Shown: positions 1 to 10,425, counted from the stretch's first letter. The stretch is 64,000 nt of DNA from Marinospirillum alkaliphilum DSM 21637 (GCF_900119735.1 NZ_FPJW01000013.1:1-64000), one strand, 5' to 3'. Notes: generated from the sequence alone by a model not told the origin. Program-made: numbers and translations.

Positions 1-3000
1 GCCAGTGTGACGGCACCAGTGTAGGTCTGGGTTCCGGTGGTAGTGACGTCTGCGGCCAGCGTGATGTTGCTGGCGGTGATGTTAAGTGATTGGCTTTGAA
101 TACCGGTGATATCACCCAGACCGCCGGGTGTGAGTGGGTCCGTAATAGTGCCAATTTCAATGTTGTTACTGTTAACGAGGGTGATGCCCCCGATGCTTTT
201 ATCTGTTTCGGTATGACGTCCGGCTACTCGACCAATGGTGTTGGTGGTGCCGCCCAGATGGATATTGCGGTTATTCCCGCTGCCGCTTAGCAGTAGCAGC
301 AGGGCGCTGGTATTGATACGGTGGCCGGAGTTCTGGTTGATTGCATTACCGCCATCGCTGTTACTCATGGCTTCCATGCGCAGTCCACCATTGTTGGTGG
401 AGATTTCACCGGCAAGAAGTTCAAAAGAAGATGCTTTCAGGTGGATGTTGCTGCCTGAATTGCTGTTGGTGATATTGGCGTTGGCAGTTAACACCCCATT
501 TACATCCAGGGTCAGATTACCGCTGGCGGTTGTGATGCCAGTCAATCCGTCCACTGTGCCAATCGTTAGTGCTTGATTGTTGTTCAGGCTGAGATTGCTG
601 CCTGCTCCTATGATGCTGGCTGCCAACGTCTGGATCTGGTTGGTGTTGCTGTGCAGATTCAGATGACCTGCATTTGCAGAGTTCAGCCGCAGTCCTTGTG
701 TGACCAGTCCACCATGTGCCGCGTGCTGTTCGATGCTGGCTGCTGTCAGGTGGATAAAACGGTTTGCAGCATTGGCAGTAAGGGTGCCACTGTTCAAATT
801 GATGGTGGTATTAGTGGCGGTGAGCAGGATATTGCCATCAGTTGCTGCCAGGTTGGCTGCAGTTGTTATATTGCCTGCTGAGGTCAGTTCGATATGACCA
901 CCGGCAGCATTGCTTTGTATGGCTTGATTGACGGTCAGATGGTTGTTGGCACCGGTCACTGCTATTTTGACTGAACCAGCATTGATGCCATTGATAGTAG
1001 AACCTGCAGCATTGGTGCCGCTACCTATTGCTAGGCTGCTGCCAGTGCCGCTGTGTGCCACATCAAAGGTACCGACCGCAGAACCTGCAAGGGTTGTTGC
1101 ATCGGTTCCGGTGTTGGTGATCCAGGCAGAACCGCCAGCGATGGCTGTGAGGTTATTGGTGCTGGTGGTAACGCGAGCGCCCGAAGTGCCAATGTCGCCG
1201 CCTGCTTCAAGCAGGATGCTGCTGCCAGCCAGTGCATGGCTGCTGTTGGTGGTGATGTCACCTCCGGCATTCAGCACCAGGTCGCCTGCTGTAATGGCTC
1301 TGCCGGTGGAGATGTTTCCTGTCAGGGAATGGAGCGTGAGGCCGCCTGAGCTGCTGGCAACAACGGCATTGTTTCCGAAAGTAATGTTGCCGTTACTGAT
1401 CAGAAGGATCGTGTCGCTGCTGGCAGTGGTTGTGAGGGCTGCGTTTAATGTGATGCTGCTGCTCAGTAACTCTATGCCATTATTCAGACCACTTTCACCC
1501 AGTCCGTCAGTGGCGGCTGTGCGAGCCTGACCCAGCGTAATCGTGCCGTTGCTCTCCAGCCTGTTGAATTCTGCAATGCTCAATTGGCTGCTGCCACCGG
1601 TACCTATGCCCAGCGCAGCGTTCTGGGTTCTGGCCAGATTGATGTTGCCCGCTCCGGCATTCACATCCTGGTTAATGGCAAAGTCATTGCCGATCAGGGT
1701 GATGTGACCACCGTTACTGGCCAATCCGCTACCACCAAGAGTTAGGGTGCCGGTGCCATTGGAGCCTGCTGAGCCACCGGCATGGTGCGGCGAATCGGCT
1801 TCCAGATGAATATGGCCGCCGCTGGTGGTGATGCCGCCATTCAGGGTGATGTGACGTCCGGCCTGAAGCGTGATGCCGACACCTGTTTCAGCAATGTTGA
1901 TGGCTGCATCAGCATTCTGGATGATGTCATTGGTGGCTTGCAAAATCACGTTGGCCAACTGGGCGTTGATGGTGCCGTTGGAGATGGTGAAGTTTGTGAT
2001 ATCCGGATCGGGGTCGTTATCAACGATCTGATCAAAGCTGATGACTGGTGTGGGGTCCAGCAGATCATCTTGTCCTGCTGAATCAGCTAGACCATCAACA
2101 ATGGTGATGTTTTCCGGATCCAGCAACAGCGTCCCGGTTTCACCCATGGGTGCTCTCAGGTCTGCCATGCCCGAATATGCCAGGTTGTTCTTGCCGGAAA
2201 CCTCGGCAAAACCACCATCACCGCCGTTGTCACCACCCCGTGCCGATAGGTTGCCTGCAAAACGGGTCCAGTCATCGGCCCAGACGATGATGCGACCGCC
2301 ATCACCGTTATCGGTGGCATCTGCGTTGAGACTGACATCACTGGTGACGATAACTTTGTCAGCATTGGGAATATCTGTATTTTTACCCTGATAATCACCA
2401 CCAATCAGGATTTCACCACCACCGGTAGCACCGCTGGCATCCACCTGCGTGGTGCCGGAAAGACCAATCTGCTGACCGAGCAGGTGAATCTGTCCACCTT
2501 GCTGGTGTTCGGATGTTGCTTCGATCCTGCTTTCGCCACTGACCAGCAGGGTGCCATCTTCTGCATGCAGGGTGATCTGGCCGCCGTTGCTCTGGCCGTC
2601 CAGTGCTGATGCACTGATCTGACCGGTGTTGACCACAGAGCTGTCACTGCCGCCGCTGCCGACCAGACGTATCTCGCCACCGGTATTTTCAATGCGGCCC
2701 GCCTGGATGATGCCCTCGTTATTAACCACGCGGGAGAAGATATCCTGAGCCACTCGGCCTTCAATCAGTACCGAGCCGCCATTGGCCTGGATGCTGCCGG
2801 TGTTGAGGATGGCTGTGTCCAGCCCGCTGAGATTTTCCTGCAGCGCTTCGTCCACCACAAAACGCATCAGGCCATCACCGTCAAAGTCCACCGTGATGCG
2901 TTCACCAACAGCCAGGTTGACCCGACCAGCCTGAGCGTGGATCAGCCCTGAGTTTTCCACGCTGCTGCCCAGCAGCGTCACCGAGCCACCGGTGGCAGCA

Positions 3001-3530
3001 TTGATGGTGCCCCGGTTGATGACGCTGCCATTGCTGCCTGCTTCACGCTGAAAGTTGAGGTAACCTGCCATGAAGTCATCCACGGACAGGCTGTGGCCGG
3101 AGGCAATCAGTGAACCGACATTAAGCTGAGAAGATGCACTGAAATAGATGCCATTGGCATTCACCAGAATGACGTTACCGTTGGCATTGATTTGCCCACG
3201 AATCACGCTGGCATTGGCATCCATGATCTGGTTCAGGACAAAGCTGCTGGATGATGGTTGGTAAAAGTTGACGGTATCGTTGGTGCCGACGTTGAAGGTG
3301 TCCCACTTCACCGCCAGACGGTGGCTGTGCTGGTAGACGTTGGTGGTGTTGCCGTTGGGTTGCTCAATGCTGCCGGAACCGCTGATGACTTCGCCGCCAG
3401 TGACACCGGCGCGAACAGGGGCTGCCCCCAGGGCCAGCAGGGCTGCGGCCAGGGCTGTGGGTACGAGCCTGAATAGCTCAGAAGTACACTGCGATGTCGA
3501 ACCACAACTGGGGTTGTGCTTTTTCTTCAT
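1..3530 (-). CDS. TpsA: filamentous haemagglutinin-like two-partner secretion exoprotein (5' part; 3' end outside window)
   Basis: Large secreted adhesin or toxin of the two-partner secretion type, exported through the TpsB pore encoded just upstream. The reading frame stays open from an ATG at 3530 (an in-frame ATG lies at 3536) to the left edge, about 1,176 codons. It begins with a long basic signal peptide (MKKKHNPS..., hydrophobic run, cleavage near PVRA-G). A haemagglutination-activity (TPS) domain follows, with the NxNG-type motif present as VNANGIYF instead of the usual NPNG. The remainder is Thr/Asn/Gly-rich with recurring GGxIxL rungs, typical of a beta-helix, and includes a GTLLLDPENITI segment common in this family. 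The start lies inside the 3' end of tpsB (53-base overlap), so the two are translationally coupled. C-terminal domains and cargo are not visible here. Confidence 0.88.
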   Translation of the reverse strand, partial: MKKKHNPSCGSTSQCTSELFRLVPTALAAALLALGAAPVRAGVTGGEVISGSGSIEQPNGNTTNVYQHSHRLAVKWDTFNVGTNDTVNFYQPSSSSFVLNQIMDANASVIRGQINANGNVILVNANGIYFSASSQLNVGSLIASGHSLSVDDFMAGYLNFQREAGSNGSVINRGTINAATGGSVTLLGSSVENSGLIHAQAGRVNLAVGERITVDFDGDGLMRFVVDEALQENLSGLDTAILNTGSIQANGGSVLIEGRVAQDIFSRVVNNEGIIQAGRIENTGGEIRLVGSGGSDSSVVNTGQISASALDGQSNGGQITLHAEDGTLLVSGESRIEATSEHQQGGQIHLLGQQIGLSGTTQVDASGATGGGEILIGGDYQGKNTDIPNADKVIVTSDVSLNADATDNGDGGRIIVWADDWTRFAGNLSARGGDNGGDGGFAEVSGKNNLAYSGMADLRAPMGETGTLLLDPENITIVDGLADSAGQDDLLDPTPVISFDQIVDNDPDPDITNFTISNGTINAQLANVILQATNDIIQNADAAINIAETGVGITLQAGRHITLNGGITTSGGHIHLEADSPHHAGGSAGSNGTGTLTLGGSGLASNGGHITLIGNDFAINQDVNAGAGNINLARTQNAALGIGTGGSSQLSIAEFNRLESNGTITLGQARTAATDGLGESGLNNGIELLSSSITLNAALTTTASSDTILLISNGNITFGNNAVVASSSGGLTLHSLTGNISTGRAITAGDLVLNAGGDITTNSSHALAGSSILLEAGGDIGTSGARVTTSTNNLTAIAGGSAWITNTGTDATTLAGSAVGTFDVAHSGTGSSLAIGSGTNAAGSTINGINAGSVKIAVTGANNHLTVNQAIQSNAAGGHIELTSAGNITTAANLAATDGNILLTATNTTINLNSGTLTANAANRFIHLTAASIEQHAAHGGLVTQGLRLNSANAGHLNLHSNTNQIQTLAASIIGAGSNLSLNNNQALTIGTVDGLTGITTASGNLTLDVNGVLTANANITNSNSGSNIHLKASSFELLAGEISTNNGGLRMEAMSNSDGGNAINQNSGHRINTSALLLLLSGSGNNRNIHLGGTTNTIGRVAGRHTETDKSIGGITLVNSNNIEIGTITDPLTPGGLGDITGIQSQSLNITASNITLAADVTTTGTQTYTGAVTL

Positions 3531-5349
3531 CGTCATTTCCACTTTCGTCCGTCAGCGGTATGGCATACTGCAATCTTGATGCCAGCCTGTTGGGTATGTT
3601 GAATCGGATACCGGCGCCAATACTGGATAATTGATACATGCCCTGTGGCTCGTTGGGGCGTGGGTCATTCTTTTCACCCAGACTATGGTCATAAAAGGCA
3701 GCAAACTGGATCAGGTCATTCCAGCGCCAACTGCCAAATGCTTCATACTGGCCCAGAAAAATGGGCTGCCAGATGTATTCGATAGATACCAGTGCACCAG
3801 TGTCATAAAGAGTATAGGAGCCAGGAAAGCCTCTGACATGGTCTGGTCCACCGGCAGCATATTGTTCCATCGGCACCAGCAGGTCTTTAGAGTATTGCAG
3901 TTCACTGCGCAGCAGCAGGGACGTGCCGGGAAACAGGTTTTGCAGACGGGAATAAAAGGCCAGCAGTTTCAGAAAGTCGCCTTCGGCAAACTCCCCTGAA
4001 AAGCCCCTGCGACTTGGTTGTTGATCCACCGGTAAAGCGGCGGCGGAATCGCTGTCACCCATGGCTCCAAACAGGTCATTAAACCCTTTGCTTAACTCTA
4101 CACCAGCGTAATTGAGACCATTAAAGCGCAGGTCGACCGAGTCATAATTAAGCGCCAGGGTCATTACGGTTAGTCGATCTTGATTGTTTACACCACCATT
4201 ACTTTCAGTGATGGACTGTTTGGATGCCAGTTCCAGCCGGGTTGACAGGTTGCGCTCCCGGCTGCGTAGCCACTGGTATTGGCCATAAACACCGTATTGA
4301 TTGGATTCACCACTGATTTCTAGCGCTTCAAATTCACCCCCGACATCAAAGCGGTTGTTGCGCAGGTAACCACCGGCTTGCCAGTGACGATTGAGGATGA
4401 TGTGGTAATCAGCAGCACCATAAAGGCTGTTGTCGGGTTCAAAGCTTTTTTGTGCGGTCAGGGTCAGTCGGTCAGCATTACCAGTGACATTGTTCCAGTG
4501 TACGGTGGCGCGACCACGGTATTCACCGGTGGTATCGGAGCCGTGGTTGTCCAGGCGGAAGTTGAAGTTGAAGCGTTCTTCGTTGGGTACTCGAATCATT
4601 AGGTCAGCCTCACCCACCCGCTGCCCTGGCTGAAACATGCCAAAGGCTGCCAGTCCTGGAAAATCCGTCAGGATCAGCAGTGCGGACTCAGCTTCCTGCT
4701 GGCTGACCGGTTTGCCTTTTAAATCATTAAAGGGGCGTGCGAGGGTGTTGCGTGAATAGACTTGGTTGCCCTCAGCCAGTACCCGGCCCAGATGCCCTTC
4801 AATCACTTGAATGTCAACGATGCCATCCGTGACGGTTTGTACCGGCAACACGGCTCTGGCCAGGATCAGCCCTCTGGATCGGTAGTGGTTGGTGACCCGG
4901 TTGGTGACAGCTTCAAGTTGCCCGATGGTAAAACCATCAGGCTGCTCCAGGCGGGCTGTTTCCAGCAGGCGTTCCAGCGCAGCCAGTGAAATGTTGTATT
5001 GCGGTAGATCGCGTGCATCCACCAATCGGAAGCGCCTCACCTGAATACGATCGCCCTCATCTGCAGACAGGGGGCGCTCCACCAGTGGCGGTATTTCCAG
5101 TATCGAGCCGGGTGCGGGCGGAGGAATGCGGGGTGCTGCTTCCGGCCTTGCACCACCGGGTTGCAAGGCATCGGGAAGTGGGTCACTGGCCAGCAAGGCA
5201 GGACTGATGAACAGCAAAAAGACGAGCAACAGTTTCGGTATCAACATACCGAACTGATCTGACACGCTTTGATTTGCTGTCGATTGCATGAGTTTGTCGT
5301 TTTGTTGGTGTTGAGTCGCTTGAGCATCACCGGATTGATCAAAAGTCAT
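3478..5349 (-). CDS. TpsB: ShlB/FhaC/HecB-family outer-membrane transporter
   Basis: Omp85-superfamily beta-barrel that exports the TpsA protein encoded directly downstream. Visible parts: an N-terminal hydrophobic segment beginning MLIPKLLLVF, a Pro-rich linker, two POTRA-like domains (about residues 85-260), then a 16-strand-type barrel ending in a terminal Phe (...DIAVYF), the usual BAM signal. The family motif VRGF lies near residue 500 (GGPDHVRGFPG). The longest frame starts at 5349. The hydrophobic signal sequence starts only at the ATG at 5247, so the true start may be there (about 589 residues); neither ATG has a convincing Shine-Dalgarno. Length is normal for the family. The gene overlaps tpsA by 53 bases, and the pair forms an operon. 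Confidence 0.92.
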   Translation of the reverse strand: MTFDQSGDAQATQHQQNDKLMQSTANQSVSDQFGMLIPKLLLVFLLFISPALLASDPLPDALQPGGARPEAAPRIPPPAPGSILEIPPLVERPLSADEGDRIQVRRFRLVDARDLPQYNISLAALERLLETARLEQPDGFTIGQLEAVTNRVTNHYRSRGLILARAVLPVQTVTDGIVDIQVIEGHLGRVLAEGNQVYSRNTLARPFNDLKGKPVSQQEAESALLILTDFPGLAAFGMFQPGQRVGEADLMIRVPNEERFNFNFRLDNHGSDTTGEYRGRATVHWNNVTGNADRLTLTAQKSFEPDNSLYGAADYHIILNRHWQAGGYLRNNRFDVGGEFEALEISGESNQYGVYGQYQWLRSRERNLSTRLELASKQSITESNGGVNNQDRLTVMTLALNYDSVDLRFNGLNYAGVELSKGFNDLFGAMGDSDSAAALPVDQQPSRRGFSGEFAEGDFLKLLAFYSRLQNLFPGTSLLLRSELQYSKDLLVPMEQYAAGGPDHVRGFPGSYTLYDTGALVSIEYIWQPIFLGQYEAFGSWRWNDLIQFAAFYDHSLGEKNDPRPNEPQGMYQLSSIGAGIRFNIPNRLASRLQYAIPLTDESGNDDEEKAQPQLWFDIAVYF

Positions 5350-5696
5350 GCTGCTGGTGACGTTCCGCTACTGCCGGGTTATGGCGGCGTAATAACATTT
5401 AAGTTTTTGTTAACGAACTGGTCAAATGTTAGCACCTGGCTGAATGGACAAGCAATGTAAAAGCCTGCCATGGCCGGGTGTTTTTTGTTTCAAAATATGA
5501 CTGGCAGGAATTTATGTGGAAAATATAGAGCTTAGAGATGGCAAGGCTTTGCTGGTGATGGAAGGTTGAGCCATCAGGCTGGGTGCTGTATGTGTTTTTT
5601 ATGTTTTTCAGGTGGGCTGTTAATTAAGGTTAAAAGTTTGAATGGCCATTCCTTTGGCCATTAACCAATTTTTAATTAACCTTCTTGCTGATCCAT
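5350..5696. other. Intergenic region between tpsB and putP
   Basis: About 350 bases without a credible gene. It must hold the promoter of the tpsBA operon (minus strand) and the 3' end of the putA-putP transcript. The part next to tpsB is AT-rich. Apart from the hairpin at 5641-5662, I see no repeat or clear promoter hexamers. Confidence 0.6.
5641..5662 (-). terminator. Hairpin downstream of putP, possible terminator
   Basis: A perfect 8-bp inverted repeat (AATGGCCA / TGGCCATT) with a 6-base loop lies 35 bases after the putP stop. GTTAATTAA copies flank it on both sides and may extend the stem imperfectly. There is no clean U-tract, so termination is a guess from position. Confidence 0.35.
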
Positions 5697-7181
5697 TCAG
5701 CTGCGAGCTTCCTGCTGCACTTCATCAAACTCCTGCTGAATTTCAGCACTGGGTTCGGGGCTGATCAGGCTCATCACGATCATGGCAATACCGGCCAGAA
5801 TAAAGCCGGGCACAATTTCGTAGAGCTCAAAAATACCGCCGCTCATGTTGGCCCAGACCACCACGGTGACACCGCCCACTACAATACCGGCAATGGCACC
5901 CAGTGCGGTGGAGCGTTTCCAGAACAGTGACAACAGCAGCACCGGTCCGAAGGTGGCACCAAAACCGGCCCAGGCGTAAGACACCAGATCCAGCACGGTG
6001 GAGTTTTCATTCAGTGCCAGCAGCATGGCCGCCAGAGCGATACCAATAACCGCTACGCGCCCAATCCGCACCAGCTCCTGCTGGCTGGCATCCTTGCGGA
6101 AGATGGACTTGTAGAAGTCTTCCGTCAGGGCAGAAGAGGAAACCAGCAGCTGTGAATCAGCAGTGGACATCACTGCAGCCAGGATGGCGGCCAGCAGGAT
6201 ACCGGCAATCACCGGGTGGAACAGGGCGTTGACCATCACCATGAACACGGTTTCGCCATCACCCAGGCCGTCACTGATGTACACGGTACCGACCAGACCG
6301 ATCAGAATGGCGCAGAACAGAGTGAGTGCCGTCCAGCTCACGGCAATGCGGCGGGCAGCCGGAATCTGCTTGTGAGAACTGATGGCGGCAAAACGGGCCA
6401 GAATGTGCGGCTGACCAAAATAACCCAGGCCCCAGGCCATGGCACTGACAATGCCCATAAAGCTGAGTGCCTGTCCGGTGTTGTCACTGAACCAGGTCAG
6501 CAGATGGGGGTTGAGTTCGCTGATGCTGTTGAAGGTGGCACCTGCGCCACCCAGCTCACCCATCGCCCACAGCGGCACAATGGCCAGAGCTGCAGCCATC
6601 ATCAGACCTTGCAGCAGGTCGGTCCAGGAGACGGCCAGAAAGCCACCGAACATGGTGTAAGAAACAACCGCCAGGGTGCCGACCAGTACCGCAATCCTGT
6701 AGTCCAGTCCGAATACGGTTTCGAACAGTTTGCCACCTGCAACCAGGCCGGAAGAGGTGTAGAAGAGGAAAAACAGCAGGATGAACAGGGCTGAAACCAC
6801 ACGCAGCATGTTGGTGCTGTCACGGAAGCGTTGTTCCAGAAACTCCGGCAGTGTCAGGGCGTTGTTGGCCTTGAAGCTGTACACCCGCAGTCGCGGTGCC
6901 ATGAACAGCCAGTTCAGCCAGGTGCCGATCAATAGGCCGATGGCAATCCAGCCGGCGCTGAGACCTGCAGCATAGGCTGCACCCGGCAGACCCAGCAGCA
7001 ACCAGCCGGACATGTCTGAAGCACCGGCGGAAAGTGCAGAACTCCAGGGGCCGAGACGGCGGCCACCCAGAATATAGTCAGAAAGATCCTGCGTGCGTTG
7101 GTAGGCAATCCAGCCGATGGCCAGCATCACCCCGATGTAGGCGATGAACGTCCAGCCTACGGCAGCGTTGTTTGCAATCAT
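5697..7181 (-). CDS. putP: Sodium/proline symporter PutP
   Basis: Inner-membrane Na+-coupled proline importer of the solute:sodium symporter family, supplying PutA with substrate. It has 494 residues, the normal length, with about 13 hydrophobic segments. Family-typical stretches include an N-terminal TM1 region (IGWIAYQRTQDLSDYILGGR), a GASDMSGWLLLGLPGA segment in the TM2 area and an ADSQLLVSSSALTEDFYK motif in the middle. A Shine-Dalgarno (AGAAGG) sits 8 bases before the ATG. It lies 25 bases downstream of putA in the same direction, so the order putA-putP is probably one operon, controlled by the AraC-family gene on the other side of putA. The tail is Glu/Gln-rich and hydrophilic. Confidence 0.95.
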   Translation of the reverse strand: MIANNAAVGWTFIAYIGVMLAIGWIAYQRTQDLSDYILGGRRLGPWSSALSAGASDMSGWLLLGLPGAAYAAGLSAGWIAIGLLIGTWLNWLFMAPRLRVYSFKANNALTLPEFLEQRFRDSTNMLRVVSALFILLFFLFYTSSGLVAGGKLFETVFGLDYRIAVLVGTLAVVSYTMFGGFLAVSWTDLLQGLMMAAALAIVPLWAMGELGGAGATFNSISELNPHLLTWFSDNTGQALSFMGIVSAMAWGLGYFGQPHILARFAAISSHKQIPAARRIAVSWTALTLFCAILIGLVGTVYISDGLGDGETVFMVMVNALFHPVIAGILLAAILAAVMSTADSQLLVSSSALTEDFYKSIFRKDASQQELVRIGRVAVIGIALAAMLLALNENSTVLDLVSYAWAGFGATFGPVLLLSLFWKRSTALGAIAGIVVGGVTVVVWANMSGGIFELYEIVPGFILAGIAMIVMSLISPEPSAEIQQEFDEVQQEARS

Positions 7182-7206
7182 CTTTGATACCTTCTTGTGT
7201 TGTTAT

Positions 7207-10200
7207 TCAAGCTGCATCTTCTTCGTCAGACTGGGCAAGCAGACTGGCATTGCCCCCGATGGCAGCGGTATTGATGGTGCGTGTGCGCTCGGTGGAGAAG
7301 CGCAACAGGTAATGCGGACCGCCCGCTTTCGGACCGGTCCCGGACAGCCCCATACCACCAAAGGGCTGTACGCCAACAACCGCACCGATCATGTTGCGGT
7401 TGATGTACACGTTGCCGACTCGCATTTTGCTGTCGATGTAAGCGGCAAACTGTTCATTGCGACTCTGGATGCCGAAGGTCAGGCCGTAACCTGTGCGGTT
7501 GATGCTGTCGATCACTGCGTCCAGCTCGGAAGCCTTGTAACGCAGGATGTGCAGGATCGGGCCGAATTGTTCTTCCTTCAGTTCATCCAGTTGGTCAATT
7601 TTAATGGCAGTGGGGGCGACAAAGTAACCCTGCTGATCCAGTTCTGCGGGAACCTGGGTTTCAGCCAGAATTTTGCCCTGCTGACGGTAAAGCGCGATGT
7701 GGGCACGCAGCTTGTCAGCGGCACGCTGATCGATCACCGGGCCAACGTCGGTGGCAGGATCACGTGGATCACCCAGTTGCAGCTCGGCCATGGCGCCGGT
7801 CAGCACTTCAATGACGCGATCAGCAATTTCATCCTGCAAGAATAGTACCCGAAGGGCGGAACACCTTTGTCCTGCACTGGTGAAAGAGGATTCCACTATA
7901 TCGGCCACCACCTGCTCCGGCAGTGCGGTGGAATCAACAATCATCGCATTCTGGCCACCGGTTTCAGCCACCAGTGCCGCCAACGGGGCGTTGTCACGTG
8001 CGGCCAGGGCGCGGTTGATGCCCTGAGCCGTTTGTGTCGAGCCGGTGAAGGCCACACCGGTGACGCGTGGATCAGCAGTGAGCAGCGGACCAATTTCTGC
8101 ACCAATACCAGGCAGTAACTGGATCACTTCCCGTGGAATACCGGCCTGATGAATCAGCTCCATGCAACGGCAAGCCACCAGTGAAGTCTGTTCCGCCGGT
8201 TTGGCCAGCACGGTGTTGCCAGATACTGCCGCCGCCAATACCTGACCGAGGAAAATGGCCACCGGGAAGTTCCACGGACTGATGGCCACAAAAATGCCAC
8301 GGCCGGTCATGTAGAGCTCATTGGATTCACCGGTTGGCCCCGGCAGCAGGGTGGTTTCTCCAAAGAGTTTTTCTGCCTGCAGTGCGTAATAGCGGCAGAA
8401 GTCCACGGCTTCGCGAATTTCAGCCACACCATCGGCCAGCTGTTTACCGGCTTCACGGGCACAAAGTGCCATCAGTTCCGGCATGTTGGCTTCCAGCAGG
8501 TCGGCAGCCTTGTGCAGGCAGGCGGCACGCTGTTGCACCGGCACGCTGTTCCAGCGCGGGAAAGCCTGCTCGGCAGCATCCAGTGCGGCCTTGACCTGTT
8601 CGGCAGATGTCCACTGAATGCTGCCCACCTGTTGTTTGTGATCAAACGGACTGAGCACCGGCTGGGTGGCGCCGGCTGCAGCCTGGATGCCTTCGGCCAG
8701 CATCGGTGCACCCTGCCATTGGGTGGTGTCAAAGTTGTTGATCTGTTCAAGCAGGGGCTCAAGCTGGGCGTTGATGTTCAAGTTGACACCTCGTGAATTG
8801 ATGCGTTGTGGTCCGTAAATAGCCAGTGGCAGAGGGATGGCAGGGTTGGCAAAGGTTTTTTTGCCTTCCAGTTGTTGCAGTGGGTGTACACACAGGCGCT
8901 CAACCGGCACCCGTTCATCCACCAGCTGGTGCACAAAGGAGGAGTTGGCACCGTTTTCCAGCAGACGGCGCACCAGATAGGGCAGCAGATCCTTGTGGGC
9001 ACCAACCGGTGCATAGATGCGGCAATAACTGCCTTGCGGAGCACGCTGCAGTGCCTGGTCATACAAGGCTTCACCCATGCCGTGCAGGCGCTGGAATTCC
9101 ACCGGGCGCTCACCGGCCATGTCCAGCAGGCAGGTCAGGGTGTGGGCATTGTGGGTGGCAAATTGCGGGAAGATGCGACCCTGGGTGGCATCAGACAGCA
9201 GAAAACGTGCACAGGCCAGATAAGCCAGATCGGTGTTGGCCTTGCGGGTGTAAACCGGGTAACCGTCCAGTCCAAGGATCTGGGCATGTTTGATTTCGGT
9301 GTCCCAATAAGCGCCTTTTACCAGACGCAGCGGGATTTCATCACCCTGTTCGGTGGCCAGGCGGGTCAGCCAGTGCAGTACTGGCAAGGCGCGCTTGGAA
9401 TAGGCCTGCACCACCAGTCCGAACTTGCCCCAACCCAGCGCCTGAGTACGGTAAACGGCTTCAAACACCTGCAGTGACAGTTCCAGCCGATCCGCCTCTT
9501 CAGCGTCCAGCGTCAGCGCCACATCCAGCTCACGGGCGCGTTGGGTCAGTTGTCCCAGACTGGTCACCAGCTCTTTCAGCACACGGTCCTGCTTGCCACG
9601 CTCATAACGTGGATGCAGTGCAGACAGTTTGATGGAAACAGAAGGAGCCGGTGCATCACCGGCCAGTTGTCGACCTTTATTGCCAACGGTTTCGATGGCC
9701 TGCAGGTAGTCCTTGAAATAACGCTGTGCATCAACTGCTGTGCGGGCGGCTTCACCCAGCATGTCAAAGGAGTAGGTGTAACCTTTGCGGAACAGGGGCT
9801 TGCCGTTTTTTAACGCCTCATCAAGGGTGCGTCCCAGTACAAACTGGTGGCCCATGATTTTCATGGCTTGCGCCATGGCCTTGCGGATCACCGGTTCGCC
9901 CAGACGGTTTACCAGCTTGTTCAGCACCGGCACCGGCTGGTTGTTGCGCGGGTCCATGCCGATCACCTTGCCGGTCATCAACAGCCCCCAGGTGGAGGCA
10001 TTCACCAGCAAGGAATCACTCTGGCCAAGGTGGCGTTTCCAGTCAGCCACCGAGAGTTTGTCACGAATCAGGGCATCAGCGGTTTCTGCATCAGGAATGC
10101 GCAGCAGTGCTTCGGCCAGACACATCAGCAATACCCCCTCCTGAGTGTCCAGGCTGTATTGCTGCAGCAACTTGTCGATACCGTCGATGGCGTCATCCTG

Positions 10201-10425
10201 ATGGCGCACGTCCTGCACCAGTGCGGCTGTATTTCCAGCCAGCTGCTGCTGGGTTTCGGGTGGGTGGTTCACCACCTTCACCAGCTCGGCCATGAAGCTG
10301 TTTTCATCGGCCAGATAATGGCCAGATATCCGTTGCATCAGTTGGAGTAATGAAGTCTCCTGCAAGCGGGGATGCAGCAATCCTTCAGCATCCAGATGGG
10401 TTATTCTTGTGTCCCGGTCAGTCAT
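7207..10425 (-). CDS. putA: Bifunctional proline dehydrogenase / L-glutamate-gamma-semialdehyde dehydrogenase PutA
   Basis: Oxidises proline to pyrroline-5-carboxylate with FAD, then the semialdehyde to glutamate with NAD+. There are 1,072 residues: an N-terminal PutA helical domain, a proline dehydrogenase barrel (about 170-480, with RLVKGAYWD and FATHNAHT motifs) and an aldehyde dehydrogenase domain (about 540-1030) with the catalytic Cys at 855 in AGQRCSALR. It lacks both the N-terminal ribbon-helix-helix DNA-binding domain and the C-terminal extension of E. coli PutA (about 1,320 residues). It is therefore the short type, which cannot repress its own operon. That fits the divergent AraC-family regulator next door. 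GGAGA precedes the ATG. putP follows by 25 bases. Confidence 0.96.
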   Translation of the reverse strand: MTDRDTRITHLDAEGLLHPRLQETSLLQLMQRISGHYLADENSFMAELVKVVNHPPETQQQLAGNTAALVQDVRHQDDAIDGIDKLLQQYSLDTQEGVLLMCLAEALLRIPDAETADALIRDKLSVADWKRHLGQSDSLLVNASTWGLLMTGKVIGMDPRNNQPVPVLNKLVNRLGEPVIRKAMAQAMKIMGHQFVLGRTLDEALKNGKPLFRKGYTYSFDMLGEAARTAVDAQRYFKDYLQAIETVGNKGRQLAGDAPAPSVSIKLSALHPRYERGKQDRVLKELVTSLGQLTQRARELDVALTLDAEEADRLELSLQVFEAVYRTQALGWGKFGLVVQAYSKRALPVLHWLTRLATEQGDEIPLRLVKGAYWDTEIKHAQILGLDGYPVYTRKANTDLAYLACARFLLSDATQGRIFPQFATHNAHTLTCLLDMAGERPVEFQRLHGMGEALYDQALQRAPQGSYCRIYAPVGAHKDLLPYLVRRLLENGANSSFVHQLVDERVPVERLCVHPLQQLEGKKTFANPAIPLPLAIYGPQRINSRGVNLNINAQLEPLLEQINNFDTTQWQGAPMLAEGIQAAAGATQPVLSPFDHKQQVGSIQWTSAEQVKAALDAAEQAFPRWNSVPVQQRAACLHKAADLLEANMPELMALCAREAGKQLADGVAEIREAVDFCRYYALQAEKLFGETTLLPGPTGESNELYMTGRGIFVAISPWNFPVAIFLGQVLAAAVSGNTVLAKPAEQTSLVACRCMELIHQAGIPREVIQLLPGIGAEIGPLLTADPRVTGVAFTGSTQTAQGINRALAARDNAPLAALVAETGGQNAMIVDSTALPEQVVADIVESSFTSAGQRCSALRVLFLQDEIADRVIEVLTGAMAELQLGDPRDPATDVGPVIDQRAADKLRAHIALYRQQGKILAETQVPAELDQQGYFVAPTAIKIDQLDELKEEQFGPILHILRYKASELDAVIDSINRTGYGLTFGIQSRNEQFAAYIDSKMRVGNVYINRNMIGAVVGVQPFGGMGLSGTGPKAGGPHYLLRFSTERTRTINTAAIGGNASLLAQSDEEDAA

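Noticed and set aside
8806-9477. Long plus-strand frames antisense to putA
   Set aside because: Shadow frames of a high-GC coding region; no ribosome sites and putA explains the conservation.
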